From Nocardioides cavernae (GTDB lineage: Bacteria > Actinomycetota > Actinomycetes > Propionibacteriales > Nocardioidaceae), in NCBI RefSeq assembly GCF_016907475.1, contig NZ_JAFBCA010000001.1, positions 4,526,001-4,590,000 on the forward strand: 64,000 nt of DNA, read 5' to 3'. Below the pieces are notes generated by a model. The model was not told the DNA's origin. It was given only the letters and a program-made list of their open reading frames with translations, and ran no database searches. Each line of letters starts with the position of its first letter. Positions within the stretch are counted from its first letter, which is position 1. Both the position numbers and the translations under genes were made by a program. This document shows positions 1 through 9,549 of this stretch, piece by piece.

Positions 1-150
1 CTCGCCGACGCCCATGTTGACCACGATCTTGGTCAGGCCGGGCACCTGCATGATGTTGGCGATGTCGAACTCGGTGCGCAGGGCGGGGACGATCTCCTCG
101 CGGTAGCGCGCCTTGAGACGGGGAATCTCAGTGGTCTGGGTCTCGGCCAT
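1..150 (-). CDS. rplE: 50S ribosomal protein L5, N-terminal part
   Basis: The first 50 codons of L5 are present and the gene is cut by the left edge of the window. L5 binds 5S rRNA and helps form the central protuberance of the large subunit. The reading frame starts [20 protein letters not shown] and includes the L5 segment [19 protein letters not shown]. It follows rplX by one base in the spc-type order L14-L24-L5, which supports the call. Confidence 0.95.
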   Translation of the reverse strand, partial: MAETQTTEIPRLKARYREEIVPALRTEFDIANIMQVPGLTKIVVNMGVGE

Positions 151-151
151 C

Positions 152-505
152 TCAGATCTCCTTGCCGGACTTGCGGGACACGCGGACGGACCGGGTCGCG
201 GAGTAGGTCGAGCCGTCGGGACGGCGCTTGCTGACCTCGTCGCGGCGGAAGCCGACACGCGTGACGCCGTCACCCTCGACGAGCATCACGTTGGAGACGT
301 GGATGGGCGCCTCGCGGGTGATGATGCCGCCGGTGGTGTTGGTCTGCTGAACGGACTTGGTGTGGCGCTTGACGAGGTTGACACCCTCGACGATCACGCG
401 GTCCTCCTCGCGGAGCACCGAGATGACCTTGCCCTGGGCACCCTTGTCCTTGCCAGCGATCACCTTGACGGTGTCGCCCTTCTTGATGTTCATGTCCTTA
501 CCCAT
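152..505 (-). CDS. rplX: 50S ribosomal protein L24
   Basis: L24 is an assembly-initiating protein of the large subunit that binds 23S rRNA. The KOW motif is visible near the N-terminus ([20 protein letters not shown]), followed by the typical segment [12 protein letters not shown]. Length is normal. Two starts are possible: ATG at 505 ([11 protein letters not shown]) or ATG at 493 (MNIKKGD), which gives the more usual N-terminus. Neither has a well-spaced Shine-Dalgarno sequence, and the gene is probably translated by coupling to rplN three bases upstream. Confidence 0.96.
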   Translation of the reverse strand: MGKDMNIKKGDTVKVIAGKDKGAQGKVISVLREEDRVIVEGVNLVKRHTKSVQQTNTTGGIITREAPIHVSNVMLVEGDGVTRVGFRRDEVSKRRPDGSTYSATRSVRVSRKSGKEI

Positions 506-508
506 CTC

Positions 509-877
509 TCACAGCACCTCGGGGGCGAGCGAGATGATCTTCATGAAGCGCTTCTCGCGCAGCTCGCGGCCGACGGGGCCGAAGATGCGCGTGCCACGGG
601 GCTCACCGTCGTTCTTGAGGATGACGGCGGCGTTCTCGTCGAAGCGGATGTAGGAACCGTCGGCGCGGCGACGCTCCTTGACGGTGCGTACGATCACGGC
701 CTTGACGACGTCGCCCTTCTTGACGTTGCCACCGGGGATCGCGTCCTTGACGGTGGCGACGATGACGTCACCGATGCCGGCGTAGCGACGCCCAGAGCCA
801 CCGAGAACACGGATGCAGAGGATCTCCTTCGCACCGGTGTTGTCGGCGACCTTGAGTCGCGACTCCTGCTGGATCAT
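509..877 (-). CDS. rplN: 50S ribosomal protein L14
   Basis: This is complete L14 (122 residues, the usual length). It begins [19 protein letters not shown] and contains the conserved [11 protein letters not shown] segment. L14 sits at the subunit interface and contacts L19 and 16S rRNA. A strong ribosome binding site (AGGAGA) precedes the ATG. A 103-base gap with two hairpins separates it from rpsQ, so it is the first gene of the spc half of the cluster. Confidence 0.97.
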   Translation of the reverse strand: MIQQESRLKVADNTGAKEILCIRVLGGSGRRYAGIGDVIVATVKDAIPGGNVKKGDVVKAVIVRTVKERRRADGSYIRFDENAAVILKNDGEPRGTRIFGPVGRELREKRFMKIISLAPEVL

Positions 878-904
878 TGATTTCTCCTGGTTGTCGAGCT
901 GGTT

Positions 905-977
905 CTCGCCCCCTCAGCGGGGAGCGAGCCTGGCCGAACTGATATGTGGAAACTTGTGCTCGAGGCCGGTGGGCCTC
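905..977 (-). promoter_or_regulatory. two hairpins between rpsQ and rplN
   Basis: The 103-base gap between the S10-type genes and rplN holds two inverted repeats. The first is at 905-928 (CTCGC-CCCC paired with GGGG-GCGAG, one bulged A). The second is at 962-977 (GAGGCC paired with GGCCTC, 4-base loop). No U-tract follows. They may be an attenuator, a processing site or simple mRNA stabilisers; the sequence does not decide between these. Confidence 0.45.
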
Positions 978-980
978 AGG

Positions 981-1265
981 TCACTTGGCCTTCTCCAGCA
1001 CCTCGACGAGGCGCCAGCGCTTGGTTGCCGACAACGGGCGGGTCTCCATGATGAGGACCCGGTCGCCGATGCCGCACTGGTTGGTCTCGTCGTGCGCCTT
1101 CAGGCGCGACGTCTTGCGCAGGACCTTGCCGTAGAGGGCGTGCTTCACGCGGTCCTCGACGGCGACGACGATGGTCTTGTCCATCTTGTCGCTGACGACG
1201 AGGCCCTCGCGGACCTTGCGCTGGTTGCGCTCGTCGGTCGACTGGGTCGCAGTGTTCTCGCTCAT
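981..1265 (-). CDS. rpsQ: 30S ribosomal protein S17
   Basis: S17 is a primary 16S rRNA-binding protein of the small subunit. The product has 94 residues, starting [20 protein letters not shown], with the family core [20 protein letters not shown] and the [13 protein letters not shown] ending. The ATG overlaps the rpmC stop codon (ATGA), so translation is coupled. An open frame extends further upstream but lies inside rpmC and is not used. Confidence 0.97.
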   Translation of the reverse strand: MSENTATQSTDERNQRKVREGLVVSDKMDKTIVVAVEDRVKHALYGKVLRKTSRLKAHDETNQCGIGDRVLIMETRPLSATKRWRLVEVLEKAK

Positions 1266-1504
1266 GCCTTCGCCTCTTCGTTGGTGCCCGGGGTGGTGCG
1301 GATACCGAGCTCGCGCTCGCGGACCACGGTGTAGATGCGGGCGATGTCCTTCTTGACCACGCGCAGGCGGCCGTTGCTCTCCAGCTGGCCGGTCGCGGCC
1401 TGGAACCGGAGGTTGAACAGCTCCTCCTTGGCCTCGCGCAGCTTGGCCTCGAGGGCGGGTGCGTCGAGCTCGTCGAGCTCGTGGGCGTTCAGCTTGGTAG
1501 CCAT
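1262..1504 (-). CDS. rpmC: 50S ribosomal protein L29
   Basis: L29 is a small helical protein at the polypeptide exit tunnel. The product has 80 residues, with the core [20 protein letters not shown] and [20 protein letters not shown]. The C-terminal tail [12 protein letters not shown] is slightly longer than in enteric bacteria, as is common in actinomycetes. Its ATG shares one base with the rplP stop codon (TGATG) and its stop overlaps the rpsQ start. Confidence 0.97.
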   Translation of the reverse strand: MATKLNAHELDELDAPALEAKLREAKEELFNLRFQAATGQLESNGRLRVVKKDIARIYTVVRERELGIRTTPGTNEEAKA

Positions 1505-1923
1505 CAGAATTCACCGGCCTCACGGGAGATGAACCGGCACTTCATGGGGAGCTTGTGCATCGCGCGGCGCATGGCCTCGCGAGCAGTCACCTCGTCCACA
1601 CCGGAGAGTTCGAACATGACGCGGCCGGGCTTGACGTTGGCAACCCACCACTCGGGGGAGCCCTTGCCGGAACCCATGCGGGTCTCGGCCGGCTTCTTGG
1701 TCAGCGGACGGTCCGGGTAGATGTTGATCCAGACCTTGCCGCCACGCTTGATGTGGCGGGTCATGGCGATACGGGCCGACTCGATCTGACGGTTGGTCAC
1801 GTAGTGACCCTCGATCGCCTGGATGCCGAAGTCACCGAAGGCCAGCGTGGTGCCACCCTTGGCAGCGCCACGACGCTTGGGGTGGTGCTGCTTGCGGTGC
1901 TTGACGCGACGGGGCATCAACAT
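1504..1923 (-). CDS. rplP: 50S ribosomal protein L16
   Basis: L16 is needed for assembly of the A-site region and peptidyl-tRNA positioning. The product has 139 residues, beginning [15 protein letters not shown] and containing GNxEx-type core segments such as [11 protein letters not shown] and [14 protein letters not shown]. The start at 1923 (ATG TTG ATG) gives the family-typical ML.PRR N-terminus. It lies four bases after rpsC. Confidence 0.97.
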   Translation of the reverse strand: MLMPRRVKHRKQHHPKRRGAAKGGTTLAFGDFGIQAIEGHYVTNRQIESARIAMTRHIKRGGKVWINIYPDRPLTKKPAETRMGSGKGSPEWWVANVKPGRVMFELSGVDEVTAREAMRRAMHKLPMKCRFISREAGEF

Positions 1924-1927
1924 GAGG

Positions 1928-2746
1928 TCAGGCCTCCTGTCCGGTGCTCGGTGCAGCCTCGGCAGCCGGGGCCGCAGAGGTCTCAGCGGTGCCCTCGGCG
2001 CGAGGAGCGCGGTCGCCGCGCGAGCCACGGCTCGGGCGCTCGCCGCCACGGGTGTTGGGACGACCGCCGCGACCGGGGGCACCGGCGCGGGCGGCCTGCT
2101 GGGCCTGGCGCTCGGCACGGGTGCCGGCGACCTCGCCCTTGTAGATCCAGACCTTCACGCCGATGCGGCCGAAGGTGGTCTTGGCCTCGTAGAAGCCGTA
2201 GTCGATGTCGGCCCGGAGGGTGTGCAGGGGCACGCGGCCCTCGCGGTAGAACTCCGTGCGCGACATCTCGGCACCGTTGAGGCGACCCGAGCACTGGATC
2301 CGGATGCCCTTGGCACCGGAGCGCATCGAGGTCTGCATGGCCTTGCGCATGGCACGGCGGAACTGCACGCGGCCGGCGAGCTGCTCGGCGACACCCTGGG
2401 CGACCAGCTGTGCGTCGATCTCGGGCTGCTTGACCTCGAGGATGTTGAGCTGGACCTGCTTGCCGGTGAGCTTCTCGAGCTCGCCGCGGATGCGGTCCGC
2501 CTCGGCGCCGCGGCGGCCGATGACGATGCCGGGACGCGCGGTGTGGATGTCCACACGGACGCGGTCACGCGTGCGCTCGATCTCGACCTTGGAGATGCCG
2601 GCCCGCTCCATGCCCTTGGAGAGCAGCTTGCGGATGGCGACGTCCTCACCGACGTACGACTTGTAGAGCTTGTCGGCGTACCAACGGCTCTTGTGGTCGG
2701 TGGAGATGCCCAGCCGGAACCCGTTCGGGTTGATCTTCTGGCCCAT
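1928..2746 (-). CDS. rpsC: 30S ribosomal protein S3
   Basis: S3 forms part of the mRNA entry channel. The product has 272 residues. An N-terminal KH domain ([20 protein letters not shown], about residues 70-95) is followed by the C-terminal S3 domain ([14 protein letters not shown]). After about residue 212 there is an unusual 60-residue tail, first Arg/Gly-rich, then Ala/Glu-rich ([20 protein letters not shown]). Actinobacterial S3 proteins often carry such a disordered extension. The gene starts one base into the rplV stop codon. Confidence 0.97.
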   Translation of the reverse strand: MGQKINPNGFRLGISTDHKSRWYADKLYKSYVGEDVAIRKLLSKGMERAGISKVEIERTRDRVRVDIHTARPGIVIGRRGAEADRIRGELEKLTGKQVQLNILEVKQPEIDAQLVAQGVAEQLAGRVQFRRAMRKAMQTSMRSGAKGIRIQCSGRLNGAEMSRTEFYREGRVPLHTLRADIDYGFYEAKTTFGRIGVKVWIYKGEVAGTRAERQAQQAARAGAPGRGGRPNTRGGERPSRGSRGDRAPRAEGTAETSAAPAAEAAPSTGQEA

Positions 2747-3195
2747 CAGGCACCCTTTCCGTTCTTCGAGGCGCGGGCCTTCTTGCCCGGCGCGGTGAGC
2801 ACGTCAGCCGGCTGCACCGCGAGGGTGATGTGGCTCGTGCGCTTGTTGATGCGGGTCGCCCGACCCTGGGCACGCGGACGCCAACGCTTCATCGTCGGGC
2901 CCTCGTCGACCATCGCGACGGAGAGGACCAGGTCGGCCCGGTTGAGGCCCTCGGTCGTCTCGGCGTTGGCGACGGCGCTCTCCAGCACCTTGTAGACGGT
3001 CTCGGAGGCGGCCTGCGGCGCGAACTGCAGCAGGGTCAGGGCCTCGTCAACCTGGAGGCCGCGGACCATGTCGACGACACGGCGGGCCTTCATCGGGGTG
3101 ATCCGCACGTAGCGTGCGCTCGCGTACGCGCCCGGCTGGTCGCCGAGCAGCGTGGTGCGGCGCGCACTGGTGCGGCTGCGCTCGGTGGTGCTCAT
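2746..3195 (-). CDS. rplV: 50S ribosomal protein L22
   Basis: L22 lines the exit tunnel with an extended beta-hairpin. The product has 149 residues. The core runs from [19 protein letters not shown] to the hairpin region [19 protein letters not shown]. An N-terminal extension of about 25 residues ([20 protein letters not shown]) precedes the core. The ATG at 3195 was chosen because it overlaps the rpsS stop; the frame stays open upstream inside rpsS and rplB. The C-terminus is Lys-rich. Confidence 0.96.
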   Translation of the reverse strand: MSTTERSRTSARRTTLLGDQPGAYASARYVRITPMKARRVVDMVRGLQVDEALTLLQFAPQAASETVYKVLESAVANAETTEGLNRADLVLSVAMVDEGPTMKRWRPRAQGRATRINKRTSHITLAVQPADVLTAPGKKARASKNGKGA

Positions 3196-3473
3196 CGACG
3201 GCGTCCCTTCCGGTCTTCCTTGACGTGCCCGCGGTAGGTGCGGGTGGGGGCGAACTCCCCGAGCTTGTGGCCGACCATGGAGTCGGTCACGAAGACCGGG
3301 ACGTGCTTGCGACCGTCGTGCACGGCGATGGTGTGGCCGATCATGTCGGGCACGATCATCGACCGGCGCGACCAGGTCTTGATGACGTTGTGGCTGCCCT
3401 TCTCGTTCTCGGCGTCCACCTTCTTCTGAAGGTGGCCGTCGACGAAGGGGCCCTTCTTGAGGCTGCGAGGCAT
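3192..3473 (-). CDS. rpsS: 30S ribosomal protein S19
   Basis: S19 is in the head of the small subunit and contacts S13. The product has 93 residues, starts [19 protein letters not shown] and has the conserved [16 protein letters not shown] segment. Length is normal. It overlaps rplV by four bases and follows rplB after five. Confidence 0.98.
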   Translation of the reverse strand: MPRSLKKGPFVDGHLQKKVDAENEKGSHNVIKTWSRRSMIVPDMIGHTIAVHDGRKHVPVFVTDSMVGHKLGEFAPTRTYRGHVKEDRKGRRR

Positions 3474-3478
3474 GTCGG

Positions 3479-4315
<837 letters not shown>

Positions 4316-4339
4316 ATCAGTTCCTAGTCAGGAGCCCGG

Positions 4340-4645
4340 TCAGGAGACCGGACCTCCGAAGATGTCGATGCGGTGACCCTCGGCGAGGCTGACGATCGCG
4401 CGCTTGGTGTTGGGACGCTTGCCCAGGCCGTACTTGGTGCGGCGCGTCTTGCCCTGGCGGTTGATCGTGTTGACCGAGGTGACCTTGACGTCGAAGACCT
4501 TCTCGACGGCGATCTTGATCTCGGTCTTGTTCGCGTCCGGGTGGACGATGAAGGTGTACTTGTTGGCGTCGAGCAGGCCGTAGCTCTTCTCCGACACGAC
4601 CGGGGCGATCAGGACGTCGCGGTGGTCCTTGTGCAGGGTGCTCAC
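4340..4645 (-). CDS. rplW: 50S ribosomal protein L23
   Basis: L23 sits at the tunnel exit and is the docking site for trigger factor and SRP. The product has 101 residues, with the core [20 protein letters not shown] and the [18 protein letters not shown] hairpin. It starts with GTG; that codon overlaps the rplD stop (GTGA). Confidence 0.97.
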   Translation of the reverse strand: MSTLHKDHRDVLIAPVVSEKSYGLLDANKYTFIVHPDANKTEIKIAVEKVFDVKVTSVNTINRQGKTRRTKYGLGKRPNTKRAIVSLAEGHRIDIFGGPVS

Positions 4646-5508
4646 TTGTCGCTCTCCTTCTCGTCGGCGCGGGTCAGGCCAGCGGCCTCGGCGTCCTCGG
4701 TGGACTTGAACCAGAAGTCGCCACCGGAGACGTCGTAGGCGGCGTCGCCCTCGACGAGGTAGGTGCCGGACTCCAGGCCCTGGACGTCGTAGCCCTTGGG
4801 GTTCTTGCCGCTCTTGAGCGGGGCCTTCGCACCGGCCGGCAGGGCCGGCTCGTCGGTGGCCTGCTCGGAGGCGGGCGCAGCAGCCGACTCGGTCTTCGCG
4901 GCCGGAGCAGCGGAGGCGCCACCCACGAAGACGTCGTAGGCACCCTTGGTGAAGACCACGTCGTCAGCGTTGAGCACGTCGTAGGTGTTGAGCTGGTCGA
5001 CGGCGACGATGTGGACCTCGGGCGCGTTGCGCAGCGAGAGCCAGGTGATCGCGTCGGAACGCTCGAGCACCACGAGGTAGCCCACGCGGTCGGTCAGCGA
5101 GACCAGCGCGGCCAGCGCGGCCTTGGTGGAGGGCTTGTCGCCCGACACCAGGGCGTCGACCACGTGGACGCGGTCGTTGCGGGCCCGGTCGGAGAGGGCA
5201 CCGCGCAGGGCGGCGGCCTTCATCTTCTTGGGGGTGCGCTGGTCGTAGCTGCGCGGCTGCGGGCCGTGGACGATGCCACCGCCGGCGAACTGCGGCGCGC
5301 GGGTCGAGCCCTGGCGGGCGCGTCCGGTGCCCTTCTGCTTGTAGGGCTTGCGTCCACCACCGCGGACCTCGCCGCGACGCTTGGTGGAGTGCGTGCCCTG
5401 ACGCGCAGCGGCCTGCTGGGCCACGACGACCTGGTGGATCAGGGGAATGTTGACCTCGACGTCGAAGATCTCGGCGGGGAGGTCGACCTTGACGGTCTCG
5501 ACAGCCAT
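4642..5508 (-). CDS. rplD: 50S ribosomal protein L4 with an extra C-terminal module
   Basis: L4 lines the exit tunnel and in some bacteria represses its own S10 operon. Residues 1-198 are a normal L4, with the loop segment [20 protein letters not shown] and a standard end at [12 protein letters not shown]. About 90 further residues follow, which most L4 proteins lack. They form an Ala/Pro/Glu-rich linker (about 198-235) and a compact module (about 236-283) with [19 protein letters not shown] and [17 protein letters not shown]. The module resembles short Trp/Phe-AEAAG modules seen in actinobacterial exported proteins; that similarity is from memory. The frame is unbroken and ends four bases into rplW, so the extension is not an annotation artefact. 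Confidence 0.96.
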   Translation of the reverse strand: MAVETVKVDLPAEIFDVEVNIPLIHQVVVAQQAAARQGTHSTKRRGEVRGGGRKPYKQKGTGRARQGSTRAPQFAGGGIVHGPQPRSYDQRTPKKMKAAALRGALSDRARNDRVHVVDALVSGDKPSTKAALAALVSLTDRVGYLVVLERSDAITWLSLRNAPEVHIVAVDQLNTYDVLNADDVVFTKGAYDVFVGGASAAPAAKTESAAAPASEQATDEPALPAGAKAPLKSGKNPKGYDVQGLESGTYLVEGDAAYDVSGGDFWFKSTEDAEAAGLTRADEKESDK

Positions 5509-5510
5509 GC

Positions 5511-6176
5511 TCAGGCCTCCTGCGTCTTCTTGGCGGCCGAACGAAGGACGACGAGACCGTTCTTGGGGCCGGGAATGGCGCCCTTGATCAGGATCAGGCC
5601 CTTGTCGGCGTCGACGGCGTGCACCGTCAGGTTCTGGGTGGTCACCGTGTCGTTGCCCATGCGGCCCGCCATGCGGGTGCCCTTGAACACGCGACCCGGG
5701 GTGGCGCAGGCGCCGATGGAGCCCGGCTTGCGGTGGTTGCGGTGCGCGCCGTGCGAGGCGGAGACACCGTGGAAGCCGTGACGCTTCATGACACCGGCGA
5801 AGCCCTTGCCCTTGCTGGTGCCGGTGACGTCGATCTCCTCGCCTGCGGCGAAGGTCTCGACGGTCAGCTCCTGGCCCACGGTGTAGGCGGCAGCGTCAGC
5901 GGTGCGGATCTCCACCACGTGGCGGCGGGGGGTGACCCCGGCCTTGGCGAAGTGACCGGCGTCGGGCGAGTTGACCTTGCGGGCCTCGATCTCGCCGAAG
6001 CCGACCTGGATGGCGTTGTAGCCGTCCACCTCGGGCTGGCGGATCTGGGTGACCACGTTGGTGCTCGCGGCGATCACGGTCACGGGGACGACCTTGTTGT
6101 TCTCGTCCCAGAGCTGGGTCATGCCGAGCTTGGTGCCCAGCAGGCCCTTCACGTTGCGTTCGAAAGTCTTAGCCAT
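5511..6176 (-). CDS. rplC: 50S ribosomal protein L3
   Basis: L3 is one of two proteins that start large-subunit assembly and reaches toward the peptidyl transferase centre. The product has 221 residues. It has the N-terminal [20 protein letters not shown] and the central [19 protein letters not shown] and [20 protein letters not shown] segments, the latter containing the conserved tip region. It lies between rpsJ (8 bases) and rplD (2 bases). Confidence 0.98.
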   Translation of the reverse strand: MAKTFERNVKGLLGTKLGMTQLWDENNKVVPVTVIAASTNVVTQIRQPEVDGYNAIQVGFGEIEARKVNSPDAGHFAKAGVTPRRHVVEIRTADAAAYTVGQELTVETFAAGEEIDVTGTSKGKGFAGVMKRHGFHGVSASHGAHRNHRKPGSIGACATPGRVFKGTRMAGRMGNDTVTTQNLTVHAVDADKGLILIKGAIPGPKNGLVVLRSAAKKTQEA

Positions 6177-6184
6177 GTCGCGCC

Positions 6185-6493
6185 TCAGAGCTTGATCTCG
6201 ATGTCGACACCGGCAGGCAGGTCGAGACGCATCAGCGAGTCGACGGTCTTCGGCGTCGGGTCGATGATGTCGATCAGACGCTTGTGCGTCCGCATCTCGA
6301 AGTGCTCGCGGGAGTCCTTGTACTTGTGGGGCGAACGGATGACGCAGTACACGTTCTTCTCGGTCGGCAGCGGCACAGGGCCGGCGACCTTCGCACCCGT
6401 ACGGGTGACGGTGTCCACGATCTTCCGCGCCGAGGTGTCGATCACCTCGTGGTCATAGGCCTTGAGCCTGATGCGGATCTTCTGTCCCGCCAT
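6185..6493 (-). CDS. rpsJ: 30S ribosomal protein S10
   Basis: S10 acts in the small-subunit head and also with NusB in antitermination. The product has 102 residues, [20 protein letters not shown] at the N-terminus and [20 protein letters not shown] near the end. An upstream open frame exists but ATG at 6493 is the standard N-terminus. It is the first gene of the ribosomal operon, preceded by about 260 bases of structured leader. Confidence 0.98.
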   Translation of the reverse strand: MAGQKIRIRLKAYDHEVIDTSARKIVDTVTRTGAKVAGPVPLPTEKNVYCVIRSPHKYKDSREHFEMRTHKRLIDIIDPTPKTVDSLMRLDLPAGVDIEIKL

Positions 6494-6583
6494 AGGTCCC
6501 TGTCCTCTTCGATCTCGTACGCCTGGTCTGGTTTCGGCTCCCGGCCCCTGGTGGGCGAGCGCCGCCTGTCTCTCCTCCACCCT

Positions 6584-6659
6584 CCGACCCCCGCGGTCGG
6601 GCGTGTCGCGCTCCCAACTGGAAAAAAGTTGGCCTCGTGACACGACCCCGGGAGGGTCG
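6584..6659 (-). promoter_or_regulatory. structured leader of the S10 operon
   Basis: The untranslated region upstream of rpsJ holds several hairpins. There is a 6-bp stem at 6584-6600 (CCGACC/GGTCGG). A nested stem has CCAACT/AGTTGG (6614-6632) inside CGTGTC/GACACG (6602-6644). A third stem at 6643-6659 is CGACCC/GGGTCG. The last two overlap at 6643-6644 and cannot both form fully. Such alternatives suggest attenuation or L4-type feedback, but no known leader family is recognised. Confidence 0.4.
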
Positions 6660-6751
6660 GTGTAGCTCTGGGTGGCACCCGACGGTTGTCGGATCTGGTC
6701 GAGTCTCCGATCACCATGTGATCCGGTGCGGTGCACGCAGACGACTGGCTC

Positions 6752-6780
6752 GATCAAAGGAGACGCGATTCAGAAGTCAA
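6752..6780 (-). promoter_or_regulatory. rpsJ: candidate promoter of the S10 operon
   Basis: On the minus strand a good -35 hexamer TTGACT (6775-6780) is followed after 17 bases by TTGATC (6752-6757), a weak -10. It would give a leader of about 250 bases before rpsJ. The remaining stretch 6781-6982 shows no gene and no further clear signal. Confidence 0.3.
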
Positions 6781-6982
6781 GGTGTGCCGCACCCCGGCGA
6801 CCCGCCGGAGCAACCGGAACATCTTGACAGACTCCGCACGCCCACGCCAAATCGCAATGGCGGTGGTGCCGGTGGCCCGCTCCCGATGTCCCGGGGGGAG
6901 CCACCACCCTACGCTCCGGGCCGCGTGGACGGAGCATCGGAGTCGCTCGGGCGGGACCCTTGCCTCGCCCCCCGAGCCGACC

Positions 6983-6988
6983 TACCGT
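6983..6988 (+). promoter_or_regulatory. -10 hexamer TACCGT, leaderless start
   Basis: TACCGT ends 6 bases before the ATG at 6995 and there is no Shine-Dalgarno sequence. Transcription would start at or next to the start codon. Confidence 0.55.
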
Positions 6989-6994
6989 CGGAAG

Positions 6995-7399
6995 ATGACC
7001 GGCCCGGTCGCGCTCGTCCTCACGCTGGTGCTGGGTGCCGCAGCGGCCCTCGCCGTGTTCCAGGCCGAGATCGGCCGGGCGTTCCGCCGGGTGCGGACGC
7101 ACCTCTCCCCTCCCCCGCCCGAGCCGTCGACCCCGGCGATCGAGGAGCTCGCGGCCGCCCTGCGACGCGTGCGGCGGCAGGTGCTGGCGCCGGCTCCCGG
7201 GACGCCGATGGCGCGCCGACGCGGGACCGCGGCGGCGTACGACGACCTGCTCGGCCAGGCGGCACGCGCGCTCGGGGTTCCGGACCTGCTCACCGACCTG
7301 CGCGAGGGCACCGACCGCGAGGCCGAGCGGCTGCGGCTCGAGCACCTTCTGCGCGAGGCGGGCCTGGTGCTCGATCAGCCCTGGTCGGACCGGCGGTAG
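6995..7399 (+). CDS. small membrane-anchored protein of unknown function
   Basis: The function is not recognised. The 134-residue product has one N-terminal membrane segment (about residues 3-22, PVALVLTLVLGAAAALAVF) and then a basic helix and a cytoplasmic helical domain. The C-terminal half has the pattern AAYDDLLGQAARALGVPDLL and EAERLRLEHLLREAGLVL. This closely parallels the protein at 22484-22903, so the two look like distant paralogues. The start was chosen because TACCGT ends exactly six bases upstream. The last 25 bases overlap the end of trmB tail to tail. Confidence 0.7.
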   Translation: MTGPVALVLTLVLGAAAALAVFQAEIGRAFRRVRTHLSPPPPEPSTPAIEELAAALRRVRRQVLAPAPGTPMARRRGTAAAYDDLLGQAARALGVPDLLTDLREGTDREAERLRLEHLLREAGLVLDQPWSDRR

Positions 7400-8106
7400 C
7401 AGAAGTCGACGATGTCGCGGTCGACGTCGCGGCCCTTGCGCTCGAACCGGGTCACCGGTCGCTCGTCCCACCGCTCCACGGGGCCGCCCTCCAGGGTCGG
7501 CTCGGCGTCGAGGACCTCGCGCATCTGGTCGGCGTAGTCAGCCCAGTCGGTGGCCAGCCGCCAGGCGCCGCCCGGCACCAGCCGCGACGAGGCGAGCGCG
7601 GCGTTGGCCGGGTTGACCAGCCGCCGCTTGCGGTGCTTGGTCTTGCGCCACGGGTCGGGGAAGAAGGTCCACAGCTCGGCGACGCTGGCCGGGCCGAGCA
7701 GGTTCTCCAGGGTCCAGACGGCGTCGACGGAGCAGAACCGCACGTTGTCGGCCCCCGCCTCGGCCACGCGCCACAGCGAGTCGGCGATGCCGGGGAGCCA
7801 CACCTCCAGGGCGAGCACGTTGTGGTCGGGGCGCGCGGCAGCCAGCACCGCGGTCGCCTCGCCGATGCCCGGGCCGATCTCGACGATCAGCGGCGCCTCG
7901 CGGCCGAACCACTCCGCGAGGGCGAAGCCGGGCCGGTCGACGGCCTCCTCGGGGATCACCCAGTCGGCGTGGTGGGCGGCCCACGACTCCGCCTGTCGCG
8001 GCGTGAACCGGTTGCCCCGCCGCGAGTAGGTGAGCACCTCTCGCATCCGGCGTCCGTCCGCGGTCAGCTTGTGGTGCGGGCGGGCGGGGCGTACGACGTC
8101 GTTCAC
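7375..8106 (-). CDS. trmB: tRNA (guanine-N7-)-methyltransferase
   Basis: TrmB uses S-adenosylmethionine to methylate G46 in the tRNA variable loop. The product has 243 residues. The SAM-binding motif is LIVEIGPGIGEATAVLAAAR, and the family signature LWTFFPDPWRKTKHRKRRLV is complete. It also has the GGAWRLATDWADYADQM segment. GTG at 8106 was chosen because GGGGAGGA lies seven bases upstream; an in-frame ATG at 8142 would overrun this ribosome binding site. The gene stands alone, 51 bases from the aminotransferase. Confidence 0.92.
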   Translation of the reverse strand: MNDVVRPARPHHKLTADGRRMREVLTYSRRGNRFTPRQAESWAAHHADWVIPEEAVDRPGFALAEWFGREAPLIVEIGPGIGEATAVLAAARPDHNVLALEVWLPGIADSLWRVAEAGADNVRFCSVDAVWTLENLLGPASVAELWTFFPDPWRKTKHRKRRLVNPANAALASSRLVPGGAWRLATDWADYADQMREVLDAEPTLEGGPVERWDERPVTRFERKGRDVDRDIVDFCYRRSDQG

Positions 8107-8157
8107 GGGCCCATCCTCCCCGCTCCCCCGGGTCGGACGCACATCAGCGCGTGCGGG

Positions 8158-9549
8158 TCAGAGGTGCTCGAGCGCCCCGGTCAGCACCGAGCGCAACCGC
8201 TGCTCGATGTCGTCGAACTCCGGCTGGCCGATGATGAGGGGCGGGGCGAGCTGGATGACGGGGTCGCCGCGGTCGTCGGCGCGGCAGTAGAGACCGGCCT
8301 CCCAGAGCGCGCCGGAGAGGTAGCCGCGCAGGAGCCGCTCCGACTCGGCGTCGTCGAACGTCTCCTTGGTCTCGCGGTCCTTGACCAGCTCGATGCCGTA
8401 GAAGTAGCCGTGGCCGCGAACGTCGCCGACGATCGGGATGTCGAGGAGCTTCTCAAGGGTCGCCCGGAACGCCGGGGCGTTCTGCTGGACGTGGTCGATG
8501 AGGCCCTCGCGCTCGAAGATGTCGAGGTTGGCCAGCGCCACCGCCGAGGAGACCGGGTGTCCGCCGAAGGTGTAGCCGTGGGCGTAGGCCGTCGTGCCCG
8601 ACCTGAACGGCTCGAACAGCCGGTCGCTGGCGATCATCGCGCCGATCGGCGAGTAGCCGGAGGTCATGCCCTTGGCGCAGGTGATGATGTCGGGCTGGTA
8701 GCCGAACTCGGCCGCGCCGAACATCTCCCCCACGCGCCCGAAGGCACAGATGACCTCGTCGGAGACGAGCAGGACGTCGTACTCGTCGCAGATCTCGCGG
8801 ACCCGCTCGAAGTAGCCGGGCGGCGGCGGGAAGCAGCCGCCGGCGTTCTGCACCGGCTCGAGGAAGACGGCGGCGACGGTGTCGGGGCCCTCGAACTCGA
8901 TCGCCTCGGCGATGCGGTCCGCGGCCCACCGGCCGAAGGCCTTCTCGTCGTCGCCGATGAACTCCGGACGGCGGTAGAAGTTGGTGTTGGGGACCTTGTG
9001 GGCTCCCGGCACGAGCGGCTCGAACATCTCCTTCAGCGGCGGGATGCCGGTGATGGACAGCGCACCCTGCGGGGTGCCGTGGTAGGCCACGGCGCGGGAG
9101 ATGACCTTGTGCTTGTTGGGCTTGCCGGTGAGCTTGAAGTACTGCTTGGCCAGCTTCCACGCGGACTCGACGGCCTCGCCGCCGCCGGTGGTGAAGAAGA
9201 CGCGGTTCAGGTCGCCCGGCGCCATCGCGGCGATGCGGTCGGCGAGCTCGACGGCGCGCGGGTGCGCGAAGGACCAGAGCGGGAAGAAGGCCAGCTCCTT
9301 GGCCTGCCTCGCGGCCGCCTCGGCCAGCTCCTCGCGACCGTGGCCGACCTGGACGACGAACAGGCCGGCCAGCCCGTCGATGTACTCGCGGCCGTGGCTG
9401 TCCCAGATCCGGTGGCCCTCGCCCTTGACGATCAGCGGCATCTCGCCGCCGTTCTCGTAGGTCGAGTGCCGCGTGAAGTGCAACCAGAGGTGGTCGCGCC
9501 CGGCGGCCTGGTAGTCGAAGGACTCGTCGTAGGACGGGTGGAGGCTCAT
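8158..9549 (-). CDS. class III aminotransferase, probably putrescine/omega-amine:pyruvate type
   Basis: This is a PLP-dependent fold-type I transaminase of 463 residues. Visible motifs are FFTTGGGEAVESAWKLAKQY (cofactor phosphate site), FLEPVQNAGGCFPPP, LLVSDEVICAFGRVGE, and the Schiff-base lysine in ITCAKGMTSGYSPIGA. The N-terminal HLWLHFTRHS.Y is typical of polyamine and omega-amine transaminases. It is translated from an ATG overlapping the stop of the Lrp regulator, so the two form an operon. Divergent genes for an aminobutyraldehyde-type dehydrogenase and a polyamine importer suggest it turns putrescine into 4-aminobutanal. Substrate assignment is inference. Confidence 0.85.
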   Translation of the reverse strand: MSLHPSYDESFDYQAAGRDHLWLHFTRHSTYENGGEMPLIVKGEGHRIWDSHGREYIDGLAGLFVVQVGHGREELAEAAARQAKELAFFPLWSFAHPRAVELADRIAAMAPGDLNRVFFTTGGGEAVESAWKLAKQYFKLTGKPNKHKVISRAVAYHGTPQGALSITGIPPLKEMFEPLVPGAHKVPNTNFYRRPEFIGDDEKAFGRWAADRIAEAIEFEGPDTVAAVFLEPVQNAGGCFPPPPGYFERVREICDEYDVLLVSDEVICAFGRVGEMFGAAEFGYQPDIITCAKGMTSGYSPIGAMIASDRLFEPFRSGTTAYAHGYTFGGHPVSSAVALANLDIFEREGLIDHVQQNAPAFRATLEKLLDIPIVGDVRGHGYFYGIELVKDRETKETFDDAESERLLRGYLSGALWEAGLYCRADDRGDPVIQLAPPLIIGQPEFDDIEQRLRSVLTGALEHL

